DNA of 64,000 nt. It comes from Zhongshania aliphaticivorans. Lineage in GTDB: Bacteria > Pseudomonadota > Gammaproteobacteria > Pseudomonadales > Spongiibacteraceae. Below are positions 24,400 to 34,567 of the stretch, piece after piece (the stretch's first letter is position 1; every line of letters starts with the position of its first letter). The stretch spans positions 1,961,729-2,025,728 of the forward strand of contig NZ_CACSIK010000001.1 in the NCBI RefSeq assembly GCF_902705875.1. Direction: 5' to 3'. Both the position numbers and the translations under genes were made by a program. The notes beneath the pieces are model-generated. The model was not told where the DNA came from. It did not search any database and saw nothing but the letters and a program-made list of their open reading frames with translations.

Positions 24400-24708
24400 T
24401 TATGATTGTTCGGCAATATAACGTTGAACGTGTTCGACCTTGTCAGTCATTGTTTGTTCTCTATCTGACCGTGTACCGATTTTAAGCTGAGTCGAGAGCC
24501 TAGGCGCGCCCATTTCATGTAACCGTATATGGCAGCGCTTGATTGATTCCATCACCACCTCCCACTTGCCCTCTATATTCGTACCATAAGCATGCAATTG
24601 ATACGACAAGCCCATCTCGGCAATAATTTTCTGACATTCCGCAATATAGGGTGTCAGCGATGCACCAACATTTAACGGGGTAATACAAAAATCTACAATC
24701 ACTTTCAT
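24400..24708 (-). CDS. MTH1187/YkoF-type thiamine-binding protein
   Basis: 102 aa. VDFCITPLNVGASLTPYIAE, then GLSYQLHAYGTNIEGKW and VMESIKRCHIRLHEMGAPRL match the thiamine-binding family (PF01910), small ferredoxin-like proteins that bind thiamine or its precursors. It precedes the exported methyltransferase-like gene by 23 bp. No TPP riboswitch fits in the 64-bp divergent gap upstream. Confidence 0.8.
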   Translation of the reverse strand: MKVIVDFCITPLNVGASLTPYIAECQKIIAEMGLSYQLHAYGTNIEGKWEVVMESIKRCHIRLHEMGAPRLSTQLKIGTRSDREQTMTDKVEHVQRYIAEQS

Positions 24709-24796
24709 TCAGCACCTCTAGCCCTGTCTGCAATGCCACACTCGTAGTATTCTATGACTATAATCTAACAATTTGATGCATGAAAAGGACAGCACC

Positions 24797-25312
24797 GTGA
24801 ATCATTCCCTCGTCTTTACCTTCATTGGCTTAGACCGCCCCGGGCTTGTTGAAAGGCTAGCCGATATTGTTGCAGATCACCAAGGCAATTGGCTTGAAAG
24901 CCGTATGACCCAATTAGCTGGGCAGTTTGCTGGTATTGCCCGTGTCTCAGTTCCTGAAAGCGAGCTAGAAGAGTTAACCAACGCACTTCAGTGCCTTAAT
25001 ATTGAAGGGCTAACAATTACAATCCAAGCTGGTCAAGCTGTCACTGCCAGCCCCACCCCCAAAATATGTAAATTACACATATTAGGAAATGATCGCCCAG
25101 GCATTGTTCGAGAAGTAAGTCGCGCACTTAAACAACAACAAATAAATGTACTGGAGTTCAACTCTAATATCACCAGCGCAGCAATGAGTGGAGATCCATT
25201 ATTTGAAGCCCACGTCAGGTCAGAGATCCCTGTTGATTGCGATTTTGACGAACTAGAAAGCAGTCTAGACGCCATCGCAGAGCAGCTCAGCGTGGATATT
25301 ATTTTAAGTTAA
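24797..25312 (+). CDS. gcvR: GcvR-like double ACT-domain protein
   Basis: 171 aa from a GTG at 24,797 that has AAAAGGA seven bases upstream; ATGs at 24,773 and 24,776 are in frame but lie before this site. There are two ACT domains: SLVFTFIGLDRPGLVERLAD (from residue 4) and CKLHILGNDRPGIVREVSRA (from about 88). This is the layout of GcvR, which binds glycine and holds the activator GcvA in check. GcvA is not nearby. The symbol is by family resemblance only. Confidence 0.7.
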   Translation: MNHSLVFTFIGLDRPGLVERLADIVADHQGNWLESRMTQLAGQFAGIARVSVPESELEELTNALQCLNIEGLTITIQAGQAVTASPTPKICKLHILGNDRPGIVREVSRALKQQQINVLEFNSNITSAAMSGDPLFEAHVRSEIPVDCDFDELESSLDAIAEQLSVDIILS

Positions 25313-25320
25313 TAACACGC

Positions 25321-25533
25321 CTAGGCTTTAAGCTTATGAATAACAAAAACCAGCGCTGCTGCTAGTAGCGCAATAAACCCAACACCCACCACACAAAGCA
25401 ATAGATATTCCGCAATATCCTGCCACGGCACATCAAAACTCCACACCGCAGAGCACACCAACATCACGGTCGCCAGCACTGCCAGCACAGGTGTTCTATA
25501 GCGCTTATAAGCCTTAATAAACTGTTTAACCAC
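25321..25533 (-). CDS. small membrane protein, 70 aa
   Basis: Two hydrophobic spans: PVLAVLATVMLVCSAVW (about 15-31) and AEYLLLCVVGVGFIALLAAA (about 41-60). The ends are basic (KQFIKAYKRYR and HKLKA), so both termini are predicted in the cytoplasm. I recognise no family. It converges with the ACT-domain gene, 8 bp apart. Confidence 0.6.
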   Translation of the reverse strand: MVKQFIKAYKRYRTPVLAVLATVMLVCSAVWSFDVPWQDIAEYLLLCVVGVGFIALLAAALVFVIHKLKA

Positions 25534-25563
25534 GTAGCATTACCATTTTATAAAGTACAAAAA

Positions 25564-25995
25564 TCACCCTAGCGCATCTTCCCGCACCCACTCGCAGCGC
25601 AGCGACCCGGCACCTTGGCCAGGAATATGATCACCGTCATCCGCCTGCCAAACAAAGGTATGCGTGCCATTGTAGGCGGTTTGCAAATGGACAGTTGCTG
25701 TCACCCAATACATTTTATGAAGGATCTTCTCAAAATGCTTTAACCATTCATCCCACTCATGTTCAATGGCCTTATATGAGCTACCAAAATGAATTACATC
25801 AGTCTGACAGTCACCAAAATCAATCGCAGGCCTAGGCGCAGAAAACATTTCCCGACAAAGTAAAGGCCAATCCTCTGCAGACGGTAATGACGCCGTTACC
25901 AGCTGGTTATTGTCCCGTCGTTCGTCGACATCCCCTTTTTCACGAGCGAACAACATATCGGTAATACAACCGTAAACCACCGATTCCTGAGCCAT
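25564..25995 (-). CDS. hypothetical protein, 143 aa
   Basis: I do not recognise this protein. It is soluble and tryptophan-rich, with an acidic middle (EHEWDEWLKHFEKILHKMYW) and a C-terminal block, THTFVWQADDGDHIPGQG. No signal peptide or membrane segment. It lies between two membrane proteins on the same strand, with 30-70 bp gaps. Confidence 0.6.
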   Translation of the reverse strand: MAQESVVYGCITDMLFAREKGDVDERRDNNQLVTASLPSAEDWPLLCREMFSAPRPAIDFGDCQTDVIHFGSSYKAIEHEWDEWLKHFEKILHKMYWVTATVHLQTAYNGTHTFVWQADDGDHIPGQGAGSLRCEWVREDALG

Positions 25996-26067
25996 AGTTA
26001 TACCTAAATTTGTGCGTTATCTGGAGTCTACAAAAGCTATCAGGCAACAGCCAGTAATATTCCTGCC

Positions 26068-27225
26068 TTATGAAAGGCCATTATCATCAGAGGGCAGATA
26101 TAAATAGCGCCAAGCAATAACAAAAGCCACAGCGGCGGCCATCGCGGCCACCACAAAACAATAAACGCCACCAAAATCCCAAGCCCAGCCACTCAACACT
26201 GCACCCGCAGCGCCGCCCAAGCCAAAACTCAAACCACTGTACAAAGCCATGCCTTGACCATGATGTCCCGAAAACCACTGCCGAATGATTTCTATTCCGG
26301 CAGCGTGATAACTGCCAAAACTCGCAGCATGCAAGCACTGGGCAATGAATAACACACTGGGGGATTGAACAAAGAAGGCAATAAGTAACCAGCGCAGGCA
26401 GGATAAACCCAAACTCCATAGCACAATATTTCTTAAACTGTACTTAGCCAGTATTCGATGCATCCAGATAAACAATAACACTTCGGCAACAACCCCAAGC
26501 GACCAGAAAATGCCAATACTGAAGGTTGAATAAGAGAGCCCTTCAAGATAAATACTAAAGAACGTGTAATAAGGGCCATGAGATAACTGTAAGAAAAAGC
26601 TTATTGCAAAAAAAGCGATAACCGCTGGCTGGCGAAGAATACTTAGCAACGACGTAGGCTTACGGGCAACAACACTGCCCTCGCCTTTTTCAGCAACGAG
26701 TAAGCTAGTAAGCCAGATACCAGAAAGTAAGGCGGTAATAAGATACAACAAATGGACAATGGGATGATCATTTAACCACCAGCCGACGCCCAATACCGCG
26801 ACGACAAACCCTATCGATCCCCATACTCGAATACGGCTGTAATGGCCATAGCGTCCAACCAAGTGCGATAGAGTAACAACATCAAACTGCGCTAAGACGG
26901 CATTCCAAAAGAAACTATAGCCAACAACTACCGCAGCTAGCCACCAAAAATCCGAACGGAAATACACGCCACAAAAAATAGCCACCGCGAAAAAAGCGCC
27001 GTAGCGAATAATTTTGCTGCGGTGGCCGTATGTGTCCGCCAACCATCCCCATAAACTCGGCGCAACAATCTTGGTTGCCATGACTAATGCCGAAAGGAAG
27101 CCAATTTCTTCCGAACTAAACCCAAGCGACTTTAAATAAAGTGCCCAGTAAGGAATCCAAGTTCCAAGTAACGCAAAGTAGCAGAAATAGAAACCTGATA
27201 AGCGCCAATACGGCACTAGCAGCAC
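26068..27225 (-). CDS. MFS transporter, HcaT/LacY-like
   Basis: 385 aa with about twelve hydrophobic spans. The N-terminus YWRLSGFYFCYFALLGTWIP and the loop WGWLADTYGHRSKI (MFS motif A-like) fit the 3-phenylpropionate/nucleoside-proton symporter group (MFS_1_like). A proton-coupled uptake role for an aromatic acid or nucleoside is possible, but the substrate is not evident. It starts 3 bp after aroC ends, so it is co-transcribed with chorismate synthase. Confidence 0.82.
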   Translation of the reverse strand: MLLVPYWRLSGFYFCYFALLGTWIPYWALYLKSLGFSSEEIGFLSALVMATKIVAPSLWGWLADTYGHRSKIIRYGAFFAVAIFCGVYFRSDFWWLAAVVVGYSFFWNAVLAQFDVVTLSHLVGRYGHYSRIRVWGSIGFVVAVLGVGWWLNDHPIVHLLYLITALLSGIWLTSLLVAEKGEGSVVARKPTSLLSILRQPAVIAFFAISFFLQLSHGPYYTFFSIYLEGLSYSTFSIGIFWSLGVVAEVLLFIWMHRILAKYSLRNIVLWSLGLSCLRWLLIAFFVQSPSVLFIAQCLHAASFGSYHAAGIEIIRQWFSGHHGQGMALYSGLSFGLGGAAGAVLSGWAWDFGGVYCFVVAAMAAAVAFVIAWRYLYLPSDDNGLS

Positions 27226-27228
27226 CTG

Positions 27229-28329
27229 CTACGGTTTTTCAGCGGGGATAATGGGAGTCGTTGACTGCACATTGCCATTCTGACCACGGTTCCTCAGAAA
27301 ATGATCCATCAGTACAATGGCCACCATCGCCTCGGCAATCGGCACAGCTCGTATTCCAACACAGGGGTCATGACGGCCTGTGGTAATCACTTCGACTGGA
27401 TTACCCTCTATATCAACCGTGTTTCCCGGCACTAAAATACTAGAGGTCGGCTTTAATGCTAGATGAGCGATTAAATCTTGACCACTGGAAATTCCGCCAA
27501 GTACACCACCCGCATTATTTGACGTAAAACCTTCGGGTGTTAACTCATCGCGATGAGCACTGCCCAGGGCGTCAACGCAATCAAAGCCGGCACCTATTTC
27601 AACCCCTTTAACCGCATTAATCCCCATTAGAGCATGAGCAATATCTGCATCTAGACGGTCAAATACCGGCTCCCCCAAGCCCACAGGCATGCCTGTGGCA
27701 ACCACAGTTAATTTAGCACCAACAGAGTCACCTGATTTACGCAGCTTTTGCATAAACACTTCCATATCGGCGACTTTATCCGCATCTGGGCAGAAAAAAG
27801 GATTAGACTCAACGACACTCCAATCGACTTTATCTATGGCAATAGGCCCAAGTTGCGATAAATAACCCCGCACCTCAATGCCGCAGTAAACTTGTAAATA
27901 TTTTTTTGCAATGGCTCCGGCTGCAACCCGCATGGCCGTTTCACGCGCGGAGGATCGCCCGCCACCACGATAATCTCGTGACCCGTATTTTTGCTGGTAG
28001 GTATAATCGGCATGCATGGGGCGAAAACGATCTTTGATTTTACCGTAATCTTTAGAGCGTTGATCGGTATTTTCTATCAACAAACCAATCGAGGTACCCG
28101 TGGTTTTCCCTTCGAATACACCCGATAAAATTTTCACAACGTCGTCTTCTCTGCGCTGAGTGGTATAGCGAGAGGTACCGGGTTTACGACGATCTAAATC
28201 ATGCTGCAAATCACTTTCTGAAATGTCTAAGCCGGGCGGACAGCCATCGACAATCGCGCCTAAAGCGAGACCATGGCTCTCACCGAAGGTGGTTACTGAA
28301 AACAATTTACCGATACTGTTACCTGACAT
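27229..28329 (-). CDS. aroC: chorismate synthase
   Basis: 366 aa, the usual length. It makes chorismate from EPSP, the last common step of aromatic biosynthesis, with reduced FMN. Signatures seen: [19 protein letters not shown] (15-33), [26 protein letters not shown] with [12 protein letters not shown], and [19 protein letters not shown]. It follows prmB by 77 bp on the same strand, a common gammaproteobacterial neighbourhood, and runs into the MFS gene. Confidence 0.97.
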   Translation of the reverse strand: MSGNSIGKLFSVTTFGESHGLALGAIVDGCPPGLDISESDLQHDLDRRKPGTSRYTTQRREDDVVKILSGVFEGKTTGTSIGLLIENTDQRSKDYGKIKDRFRPMHADYTYQQKYGSRDYRGGGRSSARETAMRVAAGAIAKKYLQVYCGIEVRGYLSQLGPIAIDKVDWSVVESNPFFCPDADKVADMEVFMQKLRKSGDSVGAKLTVVATGMPVGLGEPVFDRLDADIAHALMGINAVKGVEIGAGFDCVDALGSAHRDELTPEGFTSNNAGGVLGGISSGQDLIAHLALKPTSSILVPGNTVDIEGNPVEVITTGRHDPCVGIRAVPIAEAMVAIVLMDHFLRNRGQNGNVQSTTPIIPAEKP

Positions 28330-28406
28330 GAATTTTCCTGAGCGGGATTAACAAGACTAAAAACTGGGGCCAGATTATACGACAATCTGTTAAAGCCGTC
28401 AGAATC

Positions 28407-29336
28407 TCACACAAAACTATCTTGGTATTCAAGCAATTGCTCACGTGTTATGACAAAAACACCGTGTCCACCGCGTTCAAATTCCAACCACATAAACGGA
28501 ATTTGAGGAAAAGCCTCATCAAGTGCCACACAGCTATTCCCTACTTCTACCACTAAAACTCCCCCCACATTAAGATGAGAGGCAGCGTGACGTAATATTT
28601 TTCTGGTGATATCTAAGCCATCCAAGCCAGAAGCCAAGCCCAGCGCGGGCTCGCGGTGGTATTCTGCTGGCATGTCGGCAATATCTTCGGCATCCACATA
28701 GGGTGGATTACTCACAATGAGGTCGTAGCGTTCACCATCCAATAAATCGAAGACATCTGACTGCACGGCTCTCACTCTGTGAGACAGTTCATGGCGAGCA
28801 ATATTGATATCGGCAACATTGAGTGCATCGATGGAAATATCAGCGAGATCAACACTGGCTTCTTCAAAAAGATAGGCGCAGGCGATGCCGATACAACCAC
28901 TACCTGTGCACAAATCAAGAATACGAGTTGGAGAAGCACCAGATAACCAAGGCTGGAAACCTTGCTCAATTAACTCAGCCATGGGTGAGCGAGGCACCAA
29001 CACTCGCTCATCAACGTAAAACGACAAACCCGCAAACCAAGCTTCCTTGGTTAAATATGCCGCTGGGAGGCGTTCATTTACACGCTGAGCTAATAAGGAC
29101 AATATTTGCTCTCGCTCTGCTACGGTTAAACGCGCATCTAATAGCTCTGCGGTAAAATCAAAAGGGAGATTGAGAGCATGAGCCACTAACACCCGAGCCT
29201 CATCATAAGCGTTATCGGTGCCATGCCCAAAAAATAGGCCTGCACGTCCAAATTCGCTGATTCCCCAGCGCAGATAGTCGCGCACAGTAAAGAGTTCATG
29301 GCTGATATTAGACGTTTGATTCACAACATTTCCCAA
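28407..29336 (-). CDS. prmB: 50S ribosomal protein L3 glutamine methyltransferase
   Basis: 309 aa. It is a HemK-type N5-glutamine methyltransferase: SAM site [19 protein letters not shown] and the catalytic [14 protein letters not shown]. The N-terminal domain ([20 protein letters not shown]) and the [11 protein letters not shown] segment are the PrmB type that modifies L3, rather than PrmC, which acts on release factors. It is upstream of aroC in the usual order and divergent from folE. Confidence 0.93.
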   Translation of the reverse strand: MGNVVNQTSNISHELFTVRDYLRWGISEFGRAGLFFGHGTDNAYDEARVLVAHALNLPFDFTAELLDARLTVAEREQILSLLAQRVNERLPAAYLTKEAWFAGLSFYVDERVLVPRSPMAELIEQGFQPWLSGASPTRILDLCTGSGCIGIACAYLFEEASVDLADISIDALNVADINIARHELSHRVRAVQSDVFDLLDGERYDLIVSNPPYVDAEDIADMPAEYHREPALGLASGLDGLDITRKILRHAASHLNVGGVLVVEVGNSCVALDEAFPQIPFMWLEFERGGHGVFVITREQLLEYQDSFV

Positions 29337-29501
29337 GGATTCAAAACCGTGATTTTACACGACCTGAACCAATAATGCCGTTTTACCGTAAACCAAGACT
29401 TTAAAGCTATTGCCGCTACTCGTAGAGCAAAGCAAGATCGTTTGGAAAGTATCCACGGTTTTGCTACCATTCGCTCCCCAGTAGCGCACCAAGGATACCC
29501 A

Positions 29502-30044
29502 GTGGAAAAAGCGTTTGCAGATATCATAAAAAAAATCGGTGAAGATCCTAATAGAGATGGGCTTTTAGATACTCCCGCTCGTGCAGCTAAAGCGTTTGAA
29601 TTTTTAACTGAAGGTTATCACCGTGATGTAAATGACGTAGTTAATGACGCGTTGTTTGACTCTGATTGCAATGAAATGGTGGTTGTCTCTGACATCGAAC
29701 TGTATTCACTTTGTGAACACCACCTTCTCCCATTTATTGGCAAGTGCCATGTCGCGTATATTCCACAAGGAAAAGTATTGGGACTGTCTAAAGTCGCCCG
29801 TATCGTTGACTTGTATGCGAGACGTTTACAAATTCAAGAAGGCCTAACAACCCAGATCGCCAATACTATGATGGACGTGACGGGTGCCGACGGCGTTGGC
29901 GTTATTATTGAAGCACGCCATATGTGCATGATGATGCGTGGCGTAGAAAAGCAAAATTCAGTGATGCGCACCAGCGCCATGCTGGGTGCTTTTAAAGACA
30001 ATCAGGCTACTCGCACCGAATTTTTATCACTAATCAGCATGTAA
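29502..30044 (+). CDS. folE: GTP cyclohydrolase I
   Basis: 180 aa from the GTG at 29,502, chosen because AAGGA lies six bases before it and the product then has the usual length; an upstream TTG at 29,442 is open but has no good site. It converts GTP to dihydroneopterin triphosphate, the first step of folate synthesis. Seen: [20 protein letters not shown], the zinc and active-site region [31 protein letters not shown], and [17 protein letters not shown]. Both zinc cysteines (CEHH and HMCM) are present. Confidence 0.95.
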   Translation: MEKAFADIIKKIGEDPNRDGLLDTPARAAKAFEFLTEGYHRDVNDVVNDALFDSDCNEMVVVSDIELYSLCEHHLLPFIGKCHVAYIPQGKVLGLSKVARIVDLYARRLQIQEGLTTQIANTMMDVTGADGVGVIIEARHMCMMMRGVEKQNSVMRTSAMLGAFKDNQATRTEFLSLISM

Positions 30045-30102
30045 CCCACCTGATTAAGACCCATCATCATAGAGTCTAACGCTTTAGCCGCTAACTCTTG
30101 CA

Positions 30103-30127
30103 ATTAAGGGCTTATAAAGCCCTTAAT
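30103..30127. repeat. 11-bp-arm inverted repeat at the convergent end of folE and the hydrolase gene
   Basis: ATTAAGGGCTT, three bases, AAGCCCTTAAT. It overlaps the last codons and stop of the minus-strand hydrolase, 59 bp past the folE stop. It would form a stable hairpin in either transcript, but neither strand shows a T-run after it, so it may stabilise 3' ends or be a weak terminator. Confidence 0.45.
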
Positions 30128-30958
30128 CCATTGCGCAATTTGACTTGCTTGAGCCTCCATATGGCAATGATGCTCACCTTCAATATTGTGTACTTCAAAA
30201 CGATTTTCGATATTTATAGGTAGTGTCGACAACCATTTACCCATACCTTTATCGGCCGCTACCAACATAGCTGACGCTGATATCGCATTAATACTCGCCT
30301 GAAGCTGAGCACAACTTAATTTGATTGGAGATGCCAGCTTTAAGCGTTTATCACTACGCCAATAATAGCAGTTATTTTCAGCTTTAAAGGTTCCCCTTTC
30401 GACTATCAACGCTGCGGCCTTCTCAGTCATTGGGGTCACTTTCAATCGCGCTGTCACGGCCGCCTCAAAATCAGGATGTCCTCGGTCACCCGCCTTTGAA
30501 GGAGGCTTATTGTATTCGTGTAAATACTGACCTAACTGCCGCGGAAAATTGGCTTCATCTTCGGGTGGAGGTATTAAGCCATCCAAACACACAAGATGAT
30601 CAACTCGTTCTGGACGCGCCGCACTAAGCAATGTGGCAATAATTGCTCCTCTTGAATGGCCAATCAGGGTAAAGTTCTGCCACCCCATCTGATCGGCCAC
30701 CAAAAGAATACAGCGCAAATCACCCCAAATAGCATAATCACCCGACGGCGGCTTGTGATCACTTAAACCATGCCCCGGTAAATCAATAGCCAAAATATGG
30801 TAGTGAGGAAGCTGTTCAGCAAGGGCATCAAAACTTGCGGCATTGTCTAACCAGCCATGCAAAGCGATAACGGGTAAACCTCCCTGCTCACCCCACAACT
30901 TTGCAGCAATATTTAAGCCGGCAACATGAAACCACTTATCCAGCACTCGCTGGGTCAT
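30104..30958 (-). CDS. alpha/beta hydrolase
   Basis: 284 aa. ALHGWLDNAASFDALAEQLP gives the oxyanion-hole region, LIGHSRGAIIATLL (about 99-112) the nucleophile elbow with GHSRG, and NIEGEHHCHMEA the likely catalytic histidine near the C-terminus. The fold is of the serum-hydrolase/BphD-like type. The substrate is unknown. It overlaps the end of sixA by 4 bp. Confidence 0.85.
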   Translation of the reverse strand: MTQRVLDKWFHVAGLNIAAKLWGEQGGLPVIALHGWLDNAASFDALAEQLPHYHILAIDLPGHGLSDHKPPSGDYAIWGDLRCILLVADQMGWQNFTLIGHSRGAIIATLLSAARPERVDHLVCLDGLIPPPEDEANFPRQLGQYLHEYNKPPSKAGDRGHPDFEAAVTARLKVTPMTEKAAALIVERGTFKAENNCYYWRSDKRLKLASPIKLSCAQLQASINAISASAMLVAADKGMGKWLSTLPINIENRFEVHNIEGEHHCHMEAQASQIAQWIKGFISP

Positions 30959-31434
30959 TTTCCGTTATGATCGTAATTAGGGTAATGACGGAGCCACTCC
31001 AAATTGCCACAGCCTTGGGCAATCACTTCAGCAGAAACCAAAGCCATACTTGCCGGCTGCATCCCCCAATAACTTTGGTTAGCACCACTGTGCCAATAGG
31101 CTATTGCATTACTGAGCAAGGGGTTATGTGAAACCAACAATAAACGCTCACCTGAAAATGTTGCGAGCATCGGCTCCAACTCTGACAAAGGCGTATCTGG
31201 CGTTAAGGATGACTTCAATCGCGGCCTAAGCTGCCAATCAATATTAAGGATTTCAGCGGTTTGCACCGCTCGCCGATAGGGGCTAACCCATAGCTCATCC
31301 GGCTGCCACTCAGTACTTTTTATCCATTCCGAGGCAGCCTGCACCTCCTCCCGGCCGCGTTCAGTTAACTCGCGCTCAATATCTGTTTTGGTATCCCAAG
31401 ATGCCGTGCCATGTCGTATTAACAATATTTCCAT
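30955..31434 (-). CDS. sixA: phosphohistidine phosphatase SixA
   Basis: 159 aa. A short histidine-phosphatase: the catalytic RHG is in ILLIRHGTASWD (residues 3-14), with VSPYRRAVQTAEIL and the second histidine in LLLVSHNPLLSNA. SixA removes phosphate from phosphohistidine in HPt domains. It lies 12 bp after gpsA and overlaps the hydrolase gene. A gpsA-sixA neighbourhood is common in related genomes. Confidence 0.88.
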   Translation of the reverse strand: MEILLIRHGTASWDTKTDIERELTERGREEVQAASEWIKSTEWQPDELWVSPYRRAVQTAEILNIDWQLRPRLKSSLTPDTPLSELEPMLATFSGERLLLVSHNPLLSNAIAYWHSGANQSYWGMQPASMALVSAEVIAQGCGNLEWLRHYPNYDHNGK

Positions 31435-31446
31435 AAGACCTATAAC

Positions 31447-32463
31447 TTATTTAAGAACAAATTCAACATCGCGGCTCTGTTCTGCGCACATCATAGACCC
31501 GATAACATCACTGACTTTACTGCCATTATAAATAATATCGTAAAGGCCACTCACTAGGGGCATATAAATATCTAATGCCTCAGATTGCTCTTTCATTAAC
31601 CTGAGGGTGTTAACACCTTCTGCAACTTGCCCTAAGCTGGCAACAACCTCATTGAGGTCTCTTCCCTTACCCAGCTCATAACCAACTCGGTAGTTACGGC
31701 TTAAAGGTGATGTGCAAGTTACAAATAAATCACCTACGCCCGCCAAGCCCATAAACGTCAAAGGGTCCGCTCCCTTTATAACTGCATAACGGCTCATTTC
31801 CGCTAAGCTGCGTGTCACCAACATACTAATTGTGTTATGACCACAGTCTAATGCTGCCGCCATGCCCGCCGTAATGGCGTAAACATTCTTTAAGGCACCA
31901 GCGAGCTCTACCCCATACATATCGCTGCCAGCGTACACCCTGAAATATGAACATTGCAGTATTTCTTGAACAACGGCATTTACGTCAGGGTCTTCACTCG
32001 CAATTACGGTCCCCGTAATCATTCTTGCCGCTAACTCTTTCGCAAGGTTAGGGCCGCTCATCACTCCCAAACGCACCTGAGGAAGCTCTTCCCGCAACAC
32101 TTGACTCATCAGGGTATTGGTTTCGAACTCAATCCCCTTCGTTGTACTAACTAGTATCGTACCGGGCGCGAGATGATCAGCAAGTTGCTTGGCCACATCT
32201 CGGCTTGATTTACTCGGTATTGAAAAGAAAACCGCATCACAACCAGAAACGGTTTCTTTTAAATCACAACTAGCACGCAGTGACGGGTTTAATTTAATAC
32301 CAGGGAGGTAAACTTCATTAGAGTGTCGCTCATTGACTTCCTTAACCCGCTCAGCGGTTCTCATCCATTGACAGGTATCATGACCATTGTCAGCCATGAT
32401 ATTTGCAATTGCGGTACCAAAACTACCACCACCAATAATCGCAACCTTATATTGTTTTGCCAT
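31447..32463 (-). CDS. gpsA: glycerol-3-phosphate dehydrogenase [NAD(P)+]
   Basis: 338 aa. It makes sn-glycerol 3-phosphate for phospholipids. The nucleotide-binding GGGSFGTAIANIMADNGHD is at residues 11-29, with VSTTKGIEF, VMSGPNLAKELA, ELAGALKNVYAITAGMAAA (the catalytic lysine is in this stretch) and GLAGVGDLFVTCTSPLSRNY. Downstream of htpG, and separated from it by a terminator, so it is expressed independently. Confidence 0.96.
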   Translation of the reverse strand: MAKQYKVAIIGGGSFGTAIANIMADNGHDTCQWMRTAERVKEVNERHSNEVYLPGIKLNPSLRASCDLKETVSGCDAVFFSIPSKSSRDVAKQLADHLAPGTILVSTTKGIEFETNTLMSQVLREELPQVRLGVMSGPNLAKELAARMITGTVIASEDPDVNAVVQEILQCSYFRVYAGSDMYGVELAGALKNVYAITAGMAAALDCGHNTISMLVTRSLAEMSRYAVIKGADPLTFMGLAGVGDLFVTCTSPLSRNYRVGYELGKGRDLNEVVASLGQVAEGVNTLRLMKEQSEALDIYMPLVSGLYDIIYNGSKVSDVIGSMMCAEQSRDVEFVLK

Positions 32464-32524
32464 ACCGCCCTTAACTCCTGTCTTATTTAATGGGAGTTTA
32501 TCATTGCTATCTATTACTTATACA

Positions 32525-32549
32525 AAAAAGGCGGCTCTCGCCGCCTTTT
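32525..32549 (-). terminator. intrinsic terminator of htpG
   Basis: On the minus strand: AAAAGGCGGC, loop GAGA, GCCGCC, then a run of T (TTTTTT). It begins 10 bp after the htpG stop and ends before the gpsA start. The same stem read on the plus strand also ends in T, so it could act both ways. Confidence 0.88.
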
Positions 32550-32558
32550 AATCTTTAT

Positions 32559-34463
32559 TTAAGCACTTAGCTCTAAGAGCAGCTTATTTAACTTATGAAC
32601 ATAACTGGCTGGGTCCTCAAGCTGTGCACCCTCAGCCAAATGGGCTTGATCAAATAGCACTGCAACAAGGTCCGCAAAGCGGTCTTCATCACTTTCTTGG
32701 TCTAATTTAACCACCAGCGGGTGGCCAGGGTTTAACTCAAAAATAGGTTTACTTGGTGGAAGCGCCTGCCCAGCGGCTTCCATCATGCGCCGCATCTGAG
32801 CCCCCATATCATCCTCAGTAACAACCAAACACGCGGGAGATTCAGTCAGTCGGCTAGTAACGCGAACACTCTCCACCTTCTCCGTTAAGATAGTATTTAC
32901 ACGCTCAACCAAGTCTTTATGTTCTTCAGCCAAGACTTCTTGTGCTTTTTTCTCTTCTTCGTCTTCTAAGTCACCTAGATCGAGCTCGCCGCGACCAACA
33001 TCTAAAAACGATTTTCCATCAAAATCGGCAAGATGATTCATCAACCAGTCATCCACACGCTCAGATAACAGTAATACTTCAATGCCCTTCTTACGGAAAA
33101 CCTCTAAATGTGGGCTACTTGATGCCGTTTTGTGGCTTTCACCAGCAACATAGTAAATTTTAGTTTGCCCTTCTTTCATTCGAGCCACATAGTCTTCTAG
33201 CGAGTGCGTCTGCTCAGCTTTATTGTCATGTGTGGTGGCAAACCGTAGTAATTTGGCGATTTTTTCTTTATTGCCAAAGTCTTCCGCTGGCCCTTCTTTC
33301 AACACTTGGCCAAAGGCTTTCCAGAATTGCTGATATTTGTCGACATCATTTTTGGCAAGCTTACTAAGCATATCTAATACGCGCTTAGTAACTGCACTCT
33401 TCATTGCATCTACCGCAGGATCTTGCTGTAAAATTTCGCGAGACACATTTAACGATAAATCATTAGAATCAATAACACCTTTTACAAAGCGCAAATACAG
33501 TGGCAAAAATTGCTCAGCATCATCCATGATAAAGGTACGCTGGACGTATAATTTCAAACCACGAGCCGCATCTCGATTCCACAAATCCATTGGTGCTTGA
33601 CCAGGCAAATACAACAAACTGGTGTACTCTAATTTGCCTTCGACCTTGTTGTGACTCCAGTTCAATGCAGGGCTAAAGTCGTGACTTACATGCTTATAGA
33701 AAGCCTGATACTCATCGTCAGTTACCTCACTACGAGGCCGAGTCCAAAGCGCCGTTGCACTATTTACCGCTTCAAATGTAGGCTCTTCCTTTTCTTCTCC
33801 TTCTTTTGGCTCAGGAGGAGTATTCAACATTTGAACTGGGATGCTAATGTGATCTGAGTATTTTTTAATAATTGAGCGAACACGCCAATCATCTGCAAAC
33901 TCTGTGTCATCCGCTCGCAAATGCAACACCACGGTGGTGCCGCGATCAGTTTTTTCACAATCCTCGACAGAAAAATCAGCTTCGCCAGATGATTCCCAGT
34001 GCGTTGCCGAAGAAGGTGCATCTCCTGCCCGACGCGTGAATACTTCAACGCGCTCAGCAACAATAAACGCGGAGTAAAAACCAACACCAAATTGACCAAT
34101 CAGCTGAGAATCTTTCTTGCCATCGCCACTTAAGTTCTTAAGAAATTCTGCCGTGCCCGATCTAGCAATAGTCCCCAGATTAGCGATAACCTCATCCCGT
34201 GACATACCAATACCGTTATCACTAATACTGAGGGTGTTATTTTCTTTGTCTAGCGTGACCCTAACCCTTAAATCGGCATCATCTTCATATAGCTCACCAT
34301 TTGACAGCGCTTCATAGCGCAATTTGTCAGCCGCATCTGATGCATTTGAAACCAGCTCTCTAAGAAATATTTCTTTATTGCTATACATTGAGTGAATCAT
34401 TAACTGGAGCATTTGCTTTGCTTCAGTTTGAAAACCCAGAGTTTCTTTTTCTGCTGTCGACAT
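32559..34463 (-). CDS. htpG: molecular chaperone HtpG (Hsp90)
   Basis: 634 aa. It is the bacterial Hsp90. The ATPase motifs are [12 protein letters not shown] (about 40-51), [14 protein letters not shown] and [14 protein letters not shown]. The middle domain has the catalytic arginine segment [11 protein letters not shown]. The C-terminal dimer domain is complete. It has a canonical sigma-32 promoter upstream and a terminator after it, so it is a single-gene heat-shock unit. Confidence 0.97.
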   Translation of the reverse strand: MSTAEKETLGFQTEAKQMLQLMIHSMYSNKEIFLRELVSNASDAADKLRYEALSNGELYEDDADLRVRVTLDKENNTLSISDNGIGMSRDEVIANLGTIARSGTAEFLKNLSGDGKKDSQLIGQFGVGFYSAFIVAERVEVFTRRAGDAPSSATHWESSGEADFSVEDCEKTDRGTTVVLHLRADDTEFADDWRVRSIIKKYSDHISIPVQMLNTPPEPKEGEEKEEPTFEAVNSATALWTRPRSEVTDDEYQAFYKHVSHDFSPALNWSHNKVEGKLEYTSLLYLPGQAPMDLWNRDAARGLKLYVQRTFIMDDAEQFLPLYLRFVKGVIDSNDLSLNVSREILQQDPAVDAMKSAVTKRVLDMLSKLAKNDVDKYQQFWKAFGQVLKEGPAEDFGNKEKIAKLLRFATTHDNKAEQTHSLEDYVARMKEGQTKIYYVAGESHKTASSSPHLEVFRKKGIEVLLLSERVDDWLMNHLADFDGKSFLDVGRGELDLGDLEDEEEKKAQEVLAEEHKDLVERVNTILTEKVESVRVTSRLTESPACLVVTEDDMGAQMRRMMEAAGQALPPSKPIFELNPGHPLVVKLDQESDEDRFADLVAVLFDQAHLAEGAQLEDPASYVHKLNKLLLELSA

Positions 34464-34525
34464 TTTCTTTACCTTTCTTTAAAAAATTAATCGCGCCCGC
34501 ACCCTATGCGGCCAGTGCTTATAAG

Positions 34526-34551
34526 ATGGGGGCAGCGCACTTAATTTCAAG
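34526..34551 (-). promoter_or_regulatory. sigma-32 (heat-shock) promoter of htpG
   Basis: On the minus strand, CTTGAA, 14 bases, CCCCAT, the consensus for RpoH. It ends about 60 bp before the htpG start, in the 104-bp gap behind the aidB-type gene. The fit is exact for both boxes with a permitted spacer. Confidence 0.9.
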
Positions 34552-34567
34552 GCATAAATCGATGAAT

